Assembly: GCA_964246975.1 (NCBI GenBank)
Contig: CAXTSL010000005.1
Span: 1-54,095, forward strand
DNA: 54,095 nucleotides
Reading direction: 5' to 3'
Origin: Glacieibacterium sp964246975
GTDB lineage: Bacteria > Pseudomonadota > Alphaproteobacteria > Sphingomonadales > Sphingomonadaceae
This document shows positions 15,943-24,363 of the stretch, in pieces. A program made the position numbers and the translations under genes. Position 1 is the stretch's first letter. The number at the start of each line of letters is the position of its first letter. Below the pieces are notes generated by a model, which was not told the origin of the DNA, ran no database searches, and saw only the letters and a list, made by a program, of their open reading frames with translations.

Positions 15943-16320
15943 ATGACCGAGACCCGCGACGATCAGCTGAGCCCCCAGGCCCGCGCCGTGCTGCGCGATC
16001 ACGCCACCGAGCGTCCCGGCACCAGCCCGCTCAACTACGAAAAGCGCACCGGCATCTATGCCTGCGCCGGGTGCGGCACGCCGGTGTATGATTCGGGCGC
16101 CAAGTACGACAGCGGCAGCGGCTGGCCGAGCTTCTTCCGCGAGATTCCCGGCGCGGTCGAAACGACGGTCGACCGCTCGCTCGGGATGACGCGCACCGAG
16201 GTGCACTGCGCCACCTGCGGCGGGCACCTCGGCCACGTCTTCCCCGACGGCCCGCGCGACGAAACCGGGCTGCGCCACTGCATCAATGGCGTCGCGCTCG
16301 ACTTCCAGCCGACGGCGTAA
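15943..16320 (+). CDS. msrB: Peptide-methionine (R)-S-oxide reductase
   Basis: 125 residues. Reduces methionine-R-sulfoxide in proteins with thioredoxin. Zinc-binding pairs CAGC and CATC, the family block GSGWPSF and RTEVHCATCGGHLGHVFPDGP, and the catalytic Cys in RHCINGVALDF are all present. It is a cytoplasmic stand-alone form, with no signal peptide and no MsrA fusion. ATG at 15943 has CAAGGAG 8 bases upstream. It stops 80 bp before the frame of the toxin-antitoxin pair. Confidence 0.96.
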   Translation: MTETRDDQLSPQARAVLRDHATERPGTSPLNYEKRTGIYACAGCGTPVYDSGAKYDSGSGWPSFFREIPGAVETTVDRSLGMTRTEVHCATCGGHLGHVFPDGPRDETGLRHCINGVALDFQPTA

Positions 16321-16363
16321 TCCTCTCAGGCACCCATTAACGACCTCATCGTTGTTGTTGAAA

Positions 16364-16390
16364 TTGACAACAAATTTTTCTGCGATTAAT
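16364..16390 (+). promoter_or_regulatory. Putative promoter and operator of the TumE/TumA-like pair
   Basis: A perfect TTGACA at 16364-16369 and ATTAAT at 16385-16390 are separated by 15 bases in an AT-rich patch. An interrupted dyad TTGTTG-N7-CAACAA overlaps the -35 region, a plausible autoregulatory site. If used, transcription would start near 16397, only a few bases before the homology start of the toxin. Confidence 0.4.
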
Positions 16391-16463
16391 CCTGCGTCGA
16401 CTGAAGGCTGAGCTGCGGCTTCGGGAGCGGATCGGCCTGTCTGAGACGGCATTTGTCGAGCTG

Positions 16464-16697
16464 GTGGTTTGGAGCCTGCCGTTGCCGCTTGCCGGGAGTT
16501 TTCATCGGTTCAAATACCGCCTGGCGCTGGTCGATACGGGCGTATGCGTCATGCGGTATGACAACGAAGCCGGAAAGGGCGATCACCGACATCGCAATGG
16601 TGTCGAGGTGAATTACCGGTTCGATGGGATCGACGCGCTGTTGAGCGATTTCTGGGCGGACGTCGAAAGCTGGAGGCGTGGAACATGGCCATTGTGA
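16464..16697 (+). CDS. TumE/DUF6516-like toxin, 5' end uncertain
   Basis: From the first conventional start (GTG, 16464) it encodes 77 residues. The family core RFKYRLALVDTGVCVMRYDNEAGKGDHRH is clear. TumE-type proteins are toxins (reported RNases) paired with an HTH antitoxin. Recognisable N-terminal sequence (KAELRLRERIGLSETAFVELV) continues upstream in frame to about 16401, where the codon is CTG; no ATG, GTG or TTG exists between the upstream stop at 16365 and 16464. So either translation starts at a rare CTG, possibly leaderless, or the gene has lost its start. It overlaps the antitoxin gene by 13 bp. Confidence 0.7.
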   Translation: MVWSLPLPLAGSFHRFKYRLALVDTGVCVMRYDNEAGKGDHRHRNGVEVNYRFDGIDALLSDFWADVESWRRGTWPL

Positions 16698-17026
16698 CCA
16701 TCGGCGTTGCGTCGCTCGCCGACGCAAGGGAGCGGCTCGCCGCCGCGTTTAGCGACGAGGCGCAGGGCGAACGTATCTCCTTCGCATCGGTCGAACTGCT
16801 TTGGAAGACGCTCAGTCCCCGTCGCTGGGAGGTGGTACGGATATTGACCGGGCAGGGACCGCTCGCCATTCGCGAAGTCGCGCGCCGTCTCGGGCGCGAC
16901 GTGAAGGGGGTGCATGGCGACGTGTCGGCGCTGGTCGGCGCCGGAGTGCTCGACCGCACGCGCGACGGTGTCGTCTTTCCCTATGACGGCGTGCACGTCG
17001 ACTTCATGCTGATGCAGGCGGCCTGA
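16685..17026 (+). CDS. TumA-like HTH antitoxin
   Basis: 113 residues. The middle carries a winged helix-turn-helix (LSPRRWEVVRIL, then LAIREVARRLGRDVKGVHGDVSAL) seen in the HVO_A0114/TumA-type antitoxins that follow TumE genes. It should neutralise the toxin and repress the operon. ATG at 16685 sits inside the toxin 3' end. Ends 15 bp before the converging pirin stop. Alternative reading is a small ArsR/MarR-like regulator; the position directly after the TumE core makes the antitoxin call better. Confidence 0.72.
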   Translation: MAIVTIGVASLADARERLAAAFSDEAQGERISFASVELLWKTLSPRRWEVVRILTGQGPLAIREVARRLGRDVKGVHGDVSALVGAGVLDRTRDGVVFPYDGVHVDFMLMQAA

Positions 17027-17041
17027 CAGACGTCGCACGCG

Positions 17042-17743
17042 TCAGGCGAGGTCGAAGACCAGCAGTTCGGCCCCCTCGGCGCTGCGCAGCCGTATCGCCT
17101 CGGCCTCGCTGACGCCCGCGCCGTCGCCGGGGGCGAGCGCGAGATCGTCGAGCATCGCGTCGCCCGCCACCGCCTGTACCCAGCCGTACCGCCCCGTCGC
17201 CAGCGGCAGTTCGAGGCTGCCGCCCGGCGCGAGCGTCGCGCGATAAAGCCGCGCGTCGCTGTGGATCGTCACCGCGTCCGCGCCGCCTGCCGGGCCGCCG
17301 ATCAGGTCGAGGCGGCTGTCGCCCTGCGTCACGGCGGGCAGCGTCACCTGCTCGTACCCCGGTGCGATGCCGGTGCGGTCGGGGAGCAGCCAGATCTGCA
17401 GGAAATGCACCGGCGCGGTCTGGCTGGCATTGAACTCGCTGTGCCGGATGCCGGTACCCGCGCTCATGCGCTGCGCGTCGCCAGGCAGGATGATCGCGCC
17501 GGTGCCGGTCGAATCCTTGTGCTCGAGCGCGCCGTCGATGACGAAGGTGACGATCTCCATGTCGCTGTGGGCGTGCGTCGGAAAGCCGCCGCCGGGCGCG
17601 ACGCGGTCCTCGTTGATGACGCGCAGGTTGCGGAACCCCATGTGCGCGGGGTCGCGGTAGTCGCCGAAGCTGAAGCTGTGGAAACTGTCGAGCCAGTCGT
17701 GATTGGCATGGCCGCGTTCGGCGGCGGGACGGTGGGTGATCAT
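17042..17743 (-). CDS. Pirin family bicupin
   Basis: 233 residues. N-terminal cupin carries the metal ligands in FPTHAHSDMEIVTF (two His) and GIRHSEFN (His and Glu), the pirin signature. Bacterial pirins bind Fe(II) and can act as quercetinases or partners of metabolic enzymes; the role here is not determined. The C-terminal cupin domain (about 130-233) lacks such ligands, as usual. ATG at 17743 has AAGGAGG upstream, which excludes the longer in-frame start at 17872. Divergent from prfB. Confidence 0.93.
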   Translation of the reverse strand: MITHRPAAERGHANHDWLDSFHSFSFGDYRDPAHMGFRNLRVINEDRVAPGGGFPTHAHSDMEIVTFVIDGALEHKDSTGTGAIILPGDAQRMSAGTGIRHSEFNASQTAPVHFLQIWLLPDRTGIAPGYEQVTLPAVTQGDSRLDLIGGPAGGADAVTIHSDARLYRATLAPGGSLELPLATGRYGWVQAVAGDAMLDDLALAPGDGAGVSEAEAIRLRSAEGAELLVFDLA

Positions 17744-17871
17744 GCGAGGTGCCTCCTTGGTTGTCACCGATGTGGGGACATGGTGCCGCGGTTGCCAATG
17801 CCACGCGCGCATAGCCGGTTTGCAAGCCGCGCGCTGCCCCGCTAAGCCGCGCGCCAACAAAGGAACGAGCA

Positions 17872-19000
17872 ATGCGTGCTGAGGGCCAGGCCCATATCGA
17901 GCAGATCAAACAGGCGCTGGACCTGTTGAGGAGGTTTCTTTGACTGGGATCGTGCCCTCCGCCGCCTCGACGAACTGAACGCGCGGGTCGAGGACCCGAG
18001 CCTGTGGAACGACCCCAAGGCCGCGCAAGCCGTGATGCAGGAGCGCCGCCGTCTCGATGAGGCGGTGTCGGCGACGCGTGCCATCGAGACCGAGCTCAGC
18101 GACACGTCCGAGCTCATCGAGATGGCCGAGGCCGAGGGCGACACCGCGATGGCCGACGAAGGCGTCGCGGCGTTGGCGGCGCTCGCGGCGAAGGCCGAGC
18201 ACGACAAGGTGCAGGCGCTGCTGGCGGGCGAGGCCGACGCCAACGACTCGTATATCGAGGTCAATTCGGGGGCGGGCGGCACCGAGTCGCAGGACTGGGC
18301 TTCGATGCTCAGCCGCATGTACCAGCGCTGGGGCGAGCGCCATGGCTACAAGGTCGAGCTGATCGACCATCACGCCGGCGAGCAGGCGGGGATCAAGTCG
18401 GCGACGCTGCTGCTGAAAGGCCCCAACGCCTACGGCTGGGCGAAGACCGAAAGCGGCGTCCACCGCCTCGTCCGCATCAGCCCCTACGACTCGGCGGCCC
18501 GGCGGCACACCAGCTTCGCCAGCGTCTGGGTCTATCCGGTGATCGACGACGACATCGACATCGTCGTCGAGGACAAGGATTTGAAGATCGACACCTATCG
18601 GGCGTCGGGGTCGGGCGGCCAGCACGTCAACACCACCGACTCGGCGGTACGCTTCACCCATTTGCCGACGGGCATCGTCGTCGCCTGCCAGAACGAACGC
18701 TCGCAGCACAAGAACCGCGCCACCGCGATGAAGATGCTCAAGGCGCGCCTCTACGAACGCGAACTGGCGATCCGCGAGGCGGCGGCGGCCGACGTCGAGG
18801 CGGGCAAGTCCGAGATCGGCTGGGGCCACCAGATCCGCAGCTATGTGCTGCAGCCCTACCAGCTGGTCAAGGACCTGCGCACGGGCGTGACCAGCACCGC
18901 GCCGTCGGATGTCCTCGACGGCGCGCTCGATCCGTTCATGGCCGCCGCACTGTCGCAGCGCGTCACCGGCGAGAGCGTCAGCGTCGACGACGTGGATTAG
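17872..19000 (+). CDS. prfB: Peptide chain release factor 2 with programmed +1 frameshift
   Basis: Terminates translation at UGA and UAA. Frame 0 reads 23 codons (MRAEGQAHIEQIKQALDLL then RRFL) to an in-frame TGA at 17941; a +1 slip at CTT-TGA-C joins it to LDWDRALRRLDELNARV and the full protein ending at 19000. Domain markers are GGTESQDWA, the stop-codon recognition tripeptide written SPY here (SPF in E. coli), and the catalytic GGQ in SGSGGQHVN. Total about 375 residues, as expected. The frameshift makes RF2 autoregulated: low RF2 favours slippage. Confidence 0.97.
17929..17944 (+). promoter_or_regulatory. prfB programmed-frameshift signal
   Basis: An internal Shine-Dalgarno-like AGGAGG (17929-17934) lies three bases before the slippery CTT (17938-17940) and the TGA followed by C (17941-17944). 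Spacing and order match the classic E. coli prfB signal, supporting a functional recoding site and not a sequencing error. Confidence 0.94.
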
Positions 19001-19003
19001 CGC

Positions 19004-19264
19004 CTATTGCTTCGCCGCTGCGTTGCGCTTGCGCGTTGCCGCCCCGCGCTTTGCCGACGCCGAGCGTTCGGCGGCGGTGCGCGCCGGGGCGCGGCCGCGT
19101 CCCGAACCCGATTGCTTGCCGCCGCCGTCCTGCTTGTTGACCGTCGCCCAGGCGCGGCGCTCGGCCTCGTCCTTGGGCGTTCCCCGGTCCTCGTAGGACT
19201 CCTCGATATGCTCGGCCTTGCGCTTTTGTCTGGTCGTATAGGCGTCCTTGTCACCCTGCGGCAT
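19004..19264 (-). CDS. Small basic conserved protein, plasmid-stabilisation-like annotation family
   Basis: 86 residues, very hydrophilic. The N-terminal half (MPQGDKDAYTTRQKRKAEHIEESYEDRG and ERRAWATVNKQDGGG) is a conserved block seen in many proteobacterial genomes, often labelled plasmid stabilisation protein without experimental support. The C-terminal half is a low-complexity Ala/Arg/Lys tail (AAERSASAKRGAATRKRNAAAK) that could bind nucleic acid. ATG at 19264 with GAGGAGA upstream. Converges with prfB (3-bp gap) and may share a promoter with nothing upstream; galU ends 37 bp before it on the same strand. Confidence 0.75.
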   Translation of the reverse strand: MPQGDKDAYTTRQKRKAEHIEESYEDRGTPKDEAERRAWATVNKQDGGGKQSGSGRGRAPARTAAERSASAKRGAATRKRNAAAKQ

Positions 19265-19301
19265 GGCGGCTCTCCTCGTTCGGGGGAAAAGCCGCAACGG
19301 T

Positions 19302-20180
19302 TCAGAGGTTCCGTGTTCGCAGCCAGTCGCGCACCGCCGGGCCGACATCGTCGCGCGCCAGCGCCAACGCGATGTTGGCGGTGATGTGTCCCGCCTTGTC
19401 GCCGCAGTCGAAACGCTCGCCGGTGAAGGTCAGCGCGTGGAACGGCTGGACACCGATCAGCTCGGCCATCGCGTCGGTCAGCTGGATTTCGCCCCCCGCG
19501 CCGCGCCTGTGCGCCGCGAGGTGCGTCATGCACTCGGGTTGCAGGATGTAGCGCCCGATCGCGGCGAGGCGCGACGGCGCGGTCCCGGCGGCGGGCTTCT
19601 CGACGAGGCCGCGCACTTCGGTGAGCAGGCCTTCCGATGCGCCGGGATCGACGATGCCGTAGCGCGACGTGTGCGCCTCGGGGACTTCGAGAACCGCGAT
19701 GACGTTGCCGCCGACGCGGGCGTAGGCGTCGTTCATCGCCCTGAGGCAGGGCATTTCGGGCGACCATAGCAATTCGTCGGGGAGCAGCACCGCGAAAGGC
19801 TCGTCGCCGACGATGAAGCGCGCGCACCACACCGCGTGACCGAGCCCCGCAGGTTCCTGCTGGCGGACATAGGCGATACGCCCGGGCTCGAGCTGCGTCG
19901 CGTCGAGGGTGGCGAGTTCGGCGGCCTTGCCCTTGGCCGTGAGGCTGGCGACGAGTTCGCCCGCGACATCGAAATAATCCTCGAGCGCGCCCTTGCCGCG
20001 CGCGGTGACGAAGACCAGCCGCTCGATCCCCGCGCTCAGCGCCTCGTCGACGGCATATTGCAGCAGCGGCTTGTCGACGACGGGCAATAGTTCCTTGGGC
20101 ACCGCCTTGGTCGCGGGCAGGAAGCGCGTGCCCTGCCCGCCGACGGGGAAGACGGCGGTGCGGACGGGGCGGGGGGTCAT
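19302..20180 (-). CDS. galU: UTP-glucose-1-phosphate uridylyltransferase
   Basis: 292 residues. Makes UDP-glucose for polysaccharide and lipopolysaccharide synthesis. The nucleotide-binding signature VFPVGGQGTRFLPATKAVPKELLP, DKPLLQYAVDEA, LLPDELLW, VEKPAAG and the C-terminal FDCGDKAGH are all as in GalU. ATG at 20180; full family length. It follows the lysA gene on the same strand but a 160-bp nested inverted repeat lies between, so cotranscription is uncertain. Confidence 0.95.
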   Translation of the reverse strand: MTPRPVRTAVFPVGGQGTRFLPATKAVPKELLPVVDKPLLQYAVDEALSAGIERLVFVTARGKGALEDYFDVAGELVASLTAKGKAAELATLDATQLEPGRIAYVRQQEPAGLGHAVWCARFIVGDEPFAVLLPDELLWSPEMPCLRAMNDAYARVGGNVIAVLEVPEAHTSRYGIVDPGASEGLLTEVRGLVEKPAAGTAPSRLAAIGRYILQPECMTHLAAHRRGAGGEIQLTDAMAELIGVQPFHALTFTGERFDCGDKAGHITANIALALARDDVGPAVRDWLRTRNL

Positions 20181-20197
20181 GGTCTTGCCTTTCTGCC

Positions 20198-20334
20198 CCC
20201 TCCCCTCCCGGTGAGCGCTTGCGAACCGAGAGAGGGGAGGGTCGGGGTGGGGTGTCTCACTATAAAGTCCGCGTCTCGCCCGGCGACATCCCACCCCGAC
20301 CCTTCCCTCTCTCGGCTTCGCCGGGAGGGGAGGG
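20198..20334. repeat. Nested inverted repeat (MITE-like) between lysA and galU
   Basis: Outer arms of 14 bp, perfect (20198-20211 and 20321-20334, CCCTCCCCTCCCGG). Inner arms of 31 bp with two mismatches (20226-20256 and 20285-20315). The RNA would fold into one very long hairpin. Size and symmetry resemble a small non-autonomous mobile element or a composite terminator. It sits downstream of lysA, so it could also reduce readthrough into galU. Confidence 0.8.
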
Positions 20335-20340
20335 AGAAGA

Positions 20341-21609
20341 CTAGAGCAGCCACGGGGCGCGGGTATCCAGCGCCATCATCTCGGGCGCGGTGCGGCGCGC
20401 GCTGACGACGGCGTAGCGGTCGCCCGACACCATCGTCTCGGGGACCAGCGCGCGCGAGTTGTAGGTCGATGCCATCGTCGCGCCGTACGCGCCCGCCGTC
20501 AGCAGCGCGACGAGGTCGCCCGCCTGCACGTGCGGAATGTCGCGGTCCTCGGCAAAAGTGTCGCCGCTTTCGCAGATCGGGCCGACCACCGTCGCCACTG
20601 TCCGTGCCGGGGTGTCGCGCACCGCGACGACCTCGTGCCACGCCCCGTAGAGCGACGGGCGCAGCAGGTCGTTCATCGCGGCGTCGATGACGACGAAGGG
20701 TCGACCGACGCCCTGCTTGACGAGGATGACGCGTGATACGAGCACCCCGGCATTGCCCGCGATCAGGCGACCGGGCTCGAAGATCAGCCTCACGTCCCAG
20801 CCCATCGTGGCGCGCGCGACCATGGCGCCATAGTCGGCAGGCGACGGCGGCGCAGGCAAGTCGGGGCGGTAGGGGACCCCGAGGCCCCCGCCAAGATCGA
20901 CGCGCTCGACCGTGTGGCCCGCGCCGCGCAGCCGCCCGACGAGCGCCCCCATCCGCGCGAAAGTGGCTTCGAGGGGGGCGAGGTCGCTCAGCTGGCTGCC
21001 GATGTGCGCGGCGATGCCGATGGGGTTGAGCGAGCGCGACGCAGCGGCCTGAGAGTAGGCGGCTTCGGCGCGCGCCAGCGGAATGCCGAACTTGTTGTCG
21101 TCGCCGCCGGTCGAAATCTTGGCGTGGGTCTTGGCGTCGACGCCGGGGTTGATGCGGATCGCCACGTCGACACGCTTGCCCTTTTGGCGCGCGACTTCGG
21201 CGAGCATCGCGATCTCGGCTTCGGACTCGACGTTGAACTGCAGGATGCCCGCGTCGACGCCCGCCTGCAGCTCGAAAATTTGCTTGCCGACGCCCGAGAA
21301 GACGATCCGTTCGGCCGGCACGCCCGCCGCGAGCGCGCGCGCCAGCTCTCCCGCCGATACGACATCGGCCCCCGCCCCGCACCGCGCCAGTGTCGCCAGC
21401 ACCGACAGGTTGGGATTGGCCTTGGCGGCGAAGGCGACGAGCGGCGTGCCCGTCCCCAGCCCCGCCACGGCTTCGGCGAAGACGCGGTAGTGGCGTTCGA
21501 GCGTCGCGGTCGAATAGCAGTAGAACGGCGTCCCGACCTCGGCGGCGAGGGTCTCGAGGCTGACGCCCTCGGCATGCAGGACGCCGCCCACGGCTGTGAA
21601 ATGGTCCAT
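20341..21609 (-). CDS. lysA: Diaminopimelate decarboxylase
   Basis: 422 residues. PLP enzyme that converts meso-diaminopimelate to lysine, the last step of lysine synthesis. The PLP Lys is in FAAKANPN; further markers are GGDDNKFGIP, the phosphate-binding GGGLGVPY, EPGRLIAGN, and the second-subunit GPICESGDTF. ATG at 21609, three bases after the stop of the lptM-like gene. Together with argH it forms the compact argH-lptM-lysA order common in alphaproteobacteria. Confidence 0.97.
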   Translation of the reverse strand: MDHFTAVGGVLHAEGVSLETLAAEVGTPFYCYSTATLERHYRVFAEAVAGLGTGTPLVAFAAKANPNLSVLATLARCGAGADVVSAGELARALAAGVPAERIVFSGVGKQIFELQAGVDAGILQFNVESEAEIAMLAEVARQKGKRVDVAIRINPGVDAKTHAKISTGGDDNKFGIPLARAEAAYSQAAASRSLNPIGIAAHIGSQLSDLAPLEATFARMGALVGRLRGAGHTVERVDLGGGLGVPYRPDLPAPPSPADYGAMVARATMGWDVRLIFEPGRLIAGNAGVLVSRVILVKQGVGRPFVVIDAAMNDLLRPSLYGAWHEVVAVRDTPARTVATVVGPICESGDTFAEDRDIPHVQAGDLVALLTAGAYGATMASTYNSRALVPETMVSGDRYAVVSARRTAPEMMALDTRAPWLL

Positions 21610-21612
21610 CGG

Positions 21613-21849
21613 TCAGCCCGGCGGCGGCAGGTCGAAGCGGTCGTCGGTGCGCGCCCGCGACTTTTTGAGCGGATCGTCGACGCGGTCGGGCGCGGCCTGT
21701 GGCGGCAGGATCAACTGCTCGGCCGGCGTCGGCGGCACGGCGGCATCGGCGGGTCGCGGCGGCGCGCGGTCGGGTGATACCGGCGTCAGCGGGCCGAGCT
21801 TGCCGCACGCCGCCAGCGTCAGCGCAACGATGAGCAGCAGGCCTCTCAC
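21613..21849 (-). CDS. lptM: LptM-like small lipoprotein
   Basis: 78 residues. A short signal peptide ends in a lipobox (TLAACG, Cys at about 15) followed by the conserved KLGPL block that defines LptM (YifL), a lipoprotein that helps LptD-LptE disulfide maturation in the outer membrane. The rest is Pro-rich and disordered. ATG overlaps the argH stop by 4 bp. Small proteins of this type sit between argH and lysA in many genomes, which supports the call. Confidence 0.82.
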   Translation of the reverse strand: MRGLLLIVALTLAACGKLGPLTPVSPDRAPPRPADAAVPPTPAEQLILPPQAAPDRVDDPLKKSRARTDDRFDLPPPG

Positions 21850-23171
21850 GGCATCGCCCTCGCCGCCGCGATGGCCTCGCGCACGCGCACGGGGGCGGTG
21901 CCACCATAGCTCGTGCGGCTGGCGACCGAGGCCTCGACGGACAGCACCCCGAACACCCGTGCGTCGAGGCGCGCGTCGATGCCCTGGAGCGTCGCCAGTG
22001 GCAGGTCCGCCAGCCCGACGCCCGCGCCCTCCGCCGCCGCGACGGCACGGCCCGTGATGTGATGCGCCTCGCGGAACGGCACTTGACGCTCGCGCACCAG
22101 CCAGTCGGCGAGATCGGTCGCGGTCGAAAAGCCCATTGCCGCCACCGCGCGCAGCCGCTCGGGGACGAAAATCAGCGTTTCGACCATTCCGGTCATCGCC
22201 GCGACGCCGAGGCTGAGCAGGTCATAGGCCTCGAACACCGGCGGCTTGTCGTCCTGCATGTCCTTCGAATAGGCCAACGGAAGCCCCTTCATCGTCGCCG
22301 CGAGCGCGACGACGCAGCCGAGCAGGCGGCCCGAATGCCCGCGTACCAGCTCGGCGGCGTCGGGGTTGCGCTTCTGCGGCATGATCGACGAGCCTGTCGA
22401 GAACGCGTCGGGCAGCCGCACGAAGCCATAGGGCTGGCTCGCCCAGACGACGATCTCCTCGGCCAGCCGCGACAGGTGCAGCCCGGCCTGCAGGCTCGCG
22501 CACAGGAACTCGATGGCGAAATCGCGGTCCGACACCGCGTCGAGCGAGTTGGCGGTCGGGCGGTCGAAGCCGAGCGCCTTCGCCGTCGCGTCGCGGTCGA
22601 TCGGGAAGCCCGTGCCCGCCAATGCCGCACTGCCGAGCGGGCATTCGTTGAGCCGCCGCCGCGCATCGGCAAAGCGCCCGCGGTCGCGCCGCACCATCTC
22701 GACATACGCCATCAGGTGATGGCCGAGCGTCACCGGCTGCGCGATCTGCAGATGCGTGAAGCCCGGCATCACCGTGTCGGCGTGTTCGTCGGCGCGCGCC
22801 AGCAGTGCGCCGTGCAGCGCCGCCAGCCCCGCGTCGACGGCGTCGATGGCGTCGCGCACCCACAGCCTGAAATCGGTCGCGACCTGGTCGTTGCGCGAGC
22901 GCGCGGTGTGCAGCCGCCCCGCCGCCGGGCCGATCAGTTCGGCGAGGCGCGTCTCGACGTGCATGTGGATGTCTTCAAGCGCCGCGTCCTCGACCAGCCC
23001 ACCGCCCGCGTATTCGTCGGCGATCGTCGCGAGGCCCCGTTCGATCGCGGCGGCATCAGGAGCCTCGACGATGCCCTGCGCGCCCAGCATCGCGACATGC
23101 GCGCGGCTGGCGCGGATGTCCTGCCGCCACAGTCGCTTGTCGAAGCCGATCGACGCGTTTATGTCGCGCAT
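21846..23171 (-). CDS. argH: Argininosuccinate lyase
   Basis: 441 residues from the ATG at 23171. Splits argininosuccinate to arginine and fumarate. Conserved parts: HMHVETRLAELIG, HTARSRNDQVATDFRLW, FTHLQIAQPVTLGHHL and the signature GSSIMPQKRNPD. The usual N-terminal WGGRF block is present in frame just upstream (to 23207), but the codon where the initiator Met should be is TTA, and no ATG, GTG or TTG is nearby upstream, so the true start is uncertain. First gene of argH-lptM-lysA, divergent from the thioredoxin-like gene 55 bp away. Confidence 0.93.
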   Translation of the reverse strand: MRDINASIGFDKRLWRQDIRASRAHVAMLGAQGIVEAPDAAAIERGLATIADEYAGGGLVEDAALEDIHMHVETRLAELIGPAAGRLHTARSRNDQVATDFRLWVRDAIDAVDAGLAALHGALLARADEHADTVMPGFTHLQIAQPVTLGHHLMAYVEMVRRDRGRFADARRRLNECPLGSAALAGTGFPIDRDATAKALGFDRPTANSLDAVSDRDFAIEFLCASLQAGLHLSRLAEEIVVWASQPYGFVRLPDAFSTGSSIMPQKRNPDAAELVRGHSGRLLGCVVALAATMKGLPLAYSKDMQDDKPPVFEAYDLLSLGVAAMTGMVETLIFVPERLRAVAAMGFSTATDLADWLVRERQVPFREAHHITGRAVAAAEGAGVGLADLPLATLQGIDARLDARVFGVLSVEASVASRTSYGGTAPVRVREAIAAARAMP

Positions 23172-23226
23172 CACCGCCGCCGGACCGCCGCCGAAGCGGC
23201 CGCCCCATAATGTATTGGATTCGGAC

Positions 23227-23775
23227 GTGCGCGTCGTGATCTCTACGCTCCTCGGGCTCGCGCTGGCGGGCTGCGGCGCACCCGGTTCGGCTGCTGCGGA
23301 TATGCGAAAGGCGGGAGCGTCGCAAGGCGCGAAGCCGTTCGCCGCGCGCCTCGACCGCAGCCATGCGGGGACACCCGCCCCGGCGGTCAAGTTCCTGATG
23401 CGCGACGGCAGCACCGCGAGCGTCGCGGATTTCAGGGGCAAGCTCGTGCTCGTCAATCTGTGGGCGACGTGGTGCGCGCCGTGCATCGCCGAGCTGCCCG
23501 ACCTCGACGGCTTCATGGGCGGCCATTCGCGCGACATGACCGTGCTGGCGATCAGCGAGGACATGGGCGGCTGGCGCGCGGTCGACCGATTCTGGACCAC
23601 CGACAAGTTCGCGCACCTCGTCGCGCGCCTCGATGCGCCGGGGGCTTACGCGCAGGCGGTCGGCGCGGCGGGGTTGCCGGTGTCGATCCTCTACGATGCG
23701 GCGGGGCGCGAGCGTTGGCGCGTCAACGGCCCGGTCAAATGGACCTCGCCCGAGGTTGCCGCCGCGCTACGCTAG
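23227..23775 (+). CDS. TlpA-type thioredoxin-like lipoprotein
   Basis: 182 residues. N-terminal signal with lipobox LALAGC (anchored in a membrane, facing the periplasm) and a thioredoxin-like domain with the active site WATWCAPC and LYDAAG near the end. Such proteins reduce or form disulfides, often for cytochrome c maturation or cell-envelope repair. GTG start at 23227; a second GTG at 23236 is possible. Divergent from argH; converges with the PagL-like gene with a 4-bp overlap. Confidence 0.9.
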   Translation: MRVVISTLLGLALAGCGAPGSAAADMRKAGASQGAKPFAARLDRSHAGTPAPAVKFLMRDGSTASVADFRGKLVLVNLWATWCAPCIAELPDLDGFMGGHSRDMTVLAISEDMGGWRAVDRFWTTDKFAHLVARLDAPGAYAQAVGAAGLPVSILYDAAGRERWRVNGPVKWTSPEVAAALR

Positions 23776-24314
23776 CGCGCGCTGCCGCCGAGGCGCAGCA
23801 CGAGCCGTGCACCCAGGGTGTCGAGACCGGGGTTCTGCTCGCCCGCGAGCTGACCGTGGCTGAGGTGGACATAGGCGATTTCGACCGCCAGCCGCCGCGA
23901 CAGCCGCGCGCCGAGCGAGAGTTCGGGCTCGAACAGCACATGGCTGCCGAGGTAGAGCCGGTCGTCGGTGCGCTGGAGCTTGTCGCCCGGCCCGTCGGCG
24001 AGCGCGACCCCGATGCCGGGGGCAATGTAGAAGCGGCCGCCGAGCGCCCAGCGTAAGGTCGCGCCGAGCGCCGCGAAGTCGATGCCGCCCGCCGTGTCCA
24101 CCGACGCAAAGAGATGCCCGCGCACCTCGGCACCGAATACCCGCGCCAGCGGTTCAGTGCGCCCGCCCGCCACGAGGTCGACGCCCGGCTCGTAGCGTCG
24201 CCCGACGCTGATCCCGAGATCGTGCGCGGCGACGCCGACGAAGACCTCCCCGGCGTCGGCGGAGGCTGCGGACAATCCCGCAAGTATCGCAGCGGCGAGG
24301 CGGAATCGCTCCAT
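23772..24314 (-). CDS. pagL: Acyloxyacyl hydrolase, PagL-like lipid A deacylase
   Basis: 180 residues. Signal peptide to about residue 21 (AAAILAGLSAASADAGE), then an outer-membrane beta-barrel pattern. The family C-terminal block YVHLSHGQLAGEQNPGLDTLGARLVL contains the His-x-Ser dyad and Asn-Pro-Gly of PagL. It removes the 3-O acyl chain from lipid A, which alters the outer leaflet. ATG at 24314. No linked regulator. Sequence identity to Pseudomonas PagL is probably low, so specificity is inferred. Confidence 0.82.
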   Translation of the reverse strand: MERFRLAAAILAGLSAASADAGEVFVGVAAHDLGISVGRRYEPGVDLVAGGRTEPLARVFGAEVRGHLFASVDTAGGIDFAALGATLRWALGGRFYIAPGIGVALADGPGDKLQRTDDRLYLGSHVLFEPELSLGARLSRRLAVEIAYVHLSHGQLAGEQNPGLDTLGARLVLRLGGSAR

Positions 24315-24363
24315 CGCGCGAGACTAACAAAGCCGCGCGCCGGGCAACAGCCCGCCACGCACG

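Noticed and set aside
17872..17943. prfB frameshift as a sequencing error
   Set aside because: AGGAGG, CTT and TGAC with correct spacing are the standard programmed signal.
20177..22048. Long leftward frame over lysA/lptM/argH
   Set aside because: Arg-rich shadow frame typical of GC-rich DNA; real genes occupy another frame.
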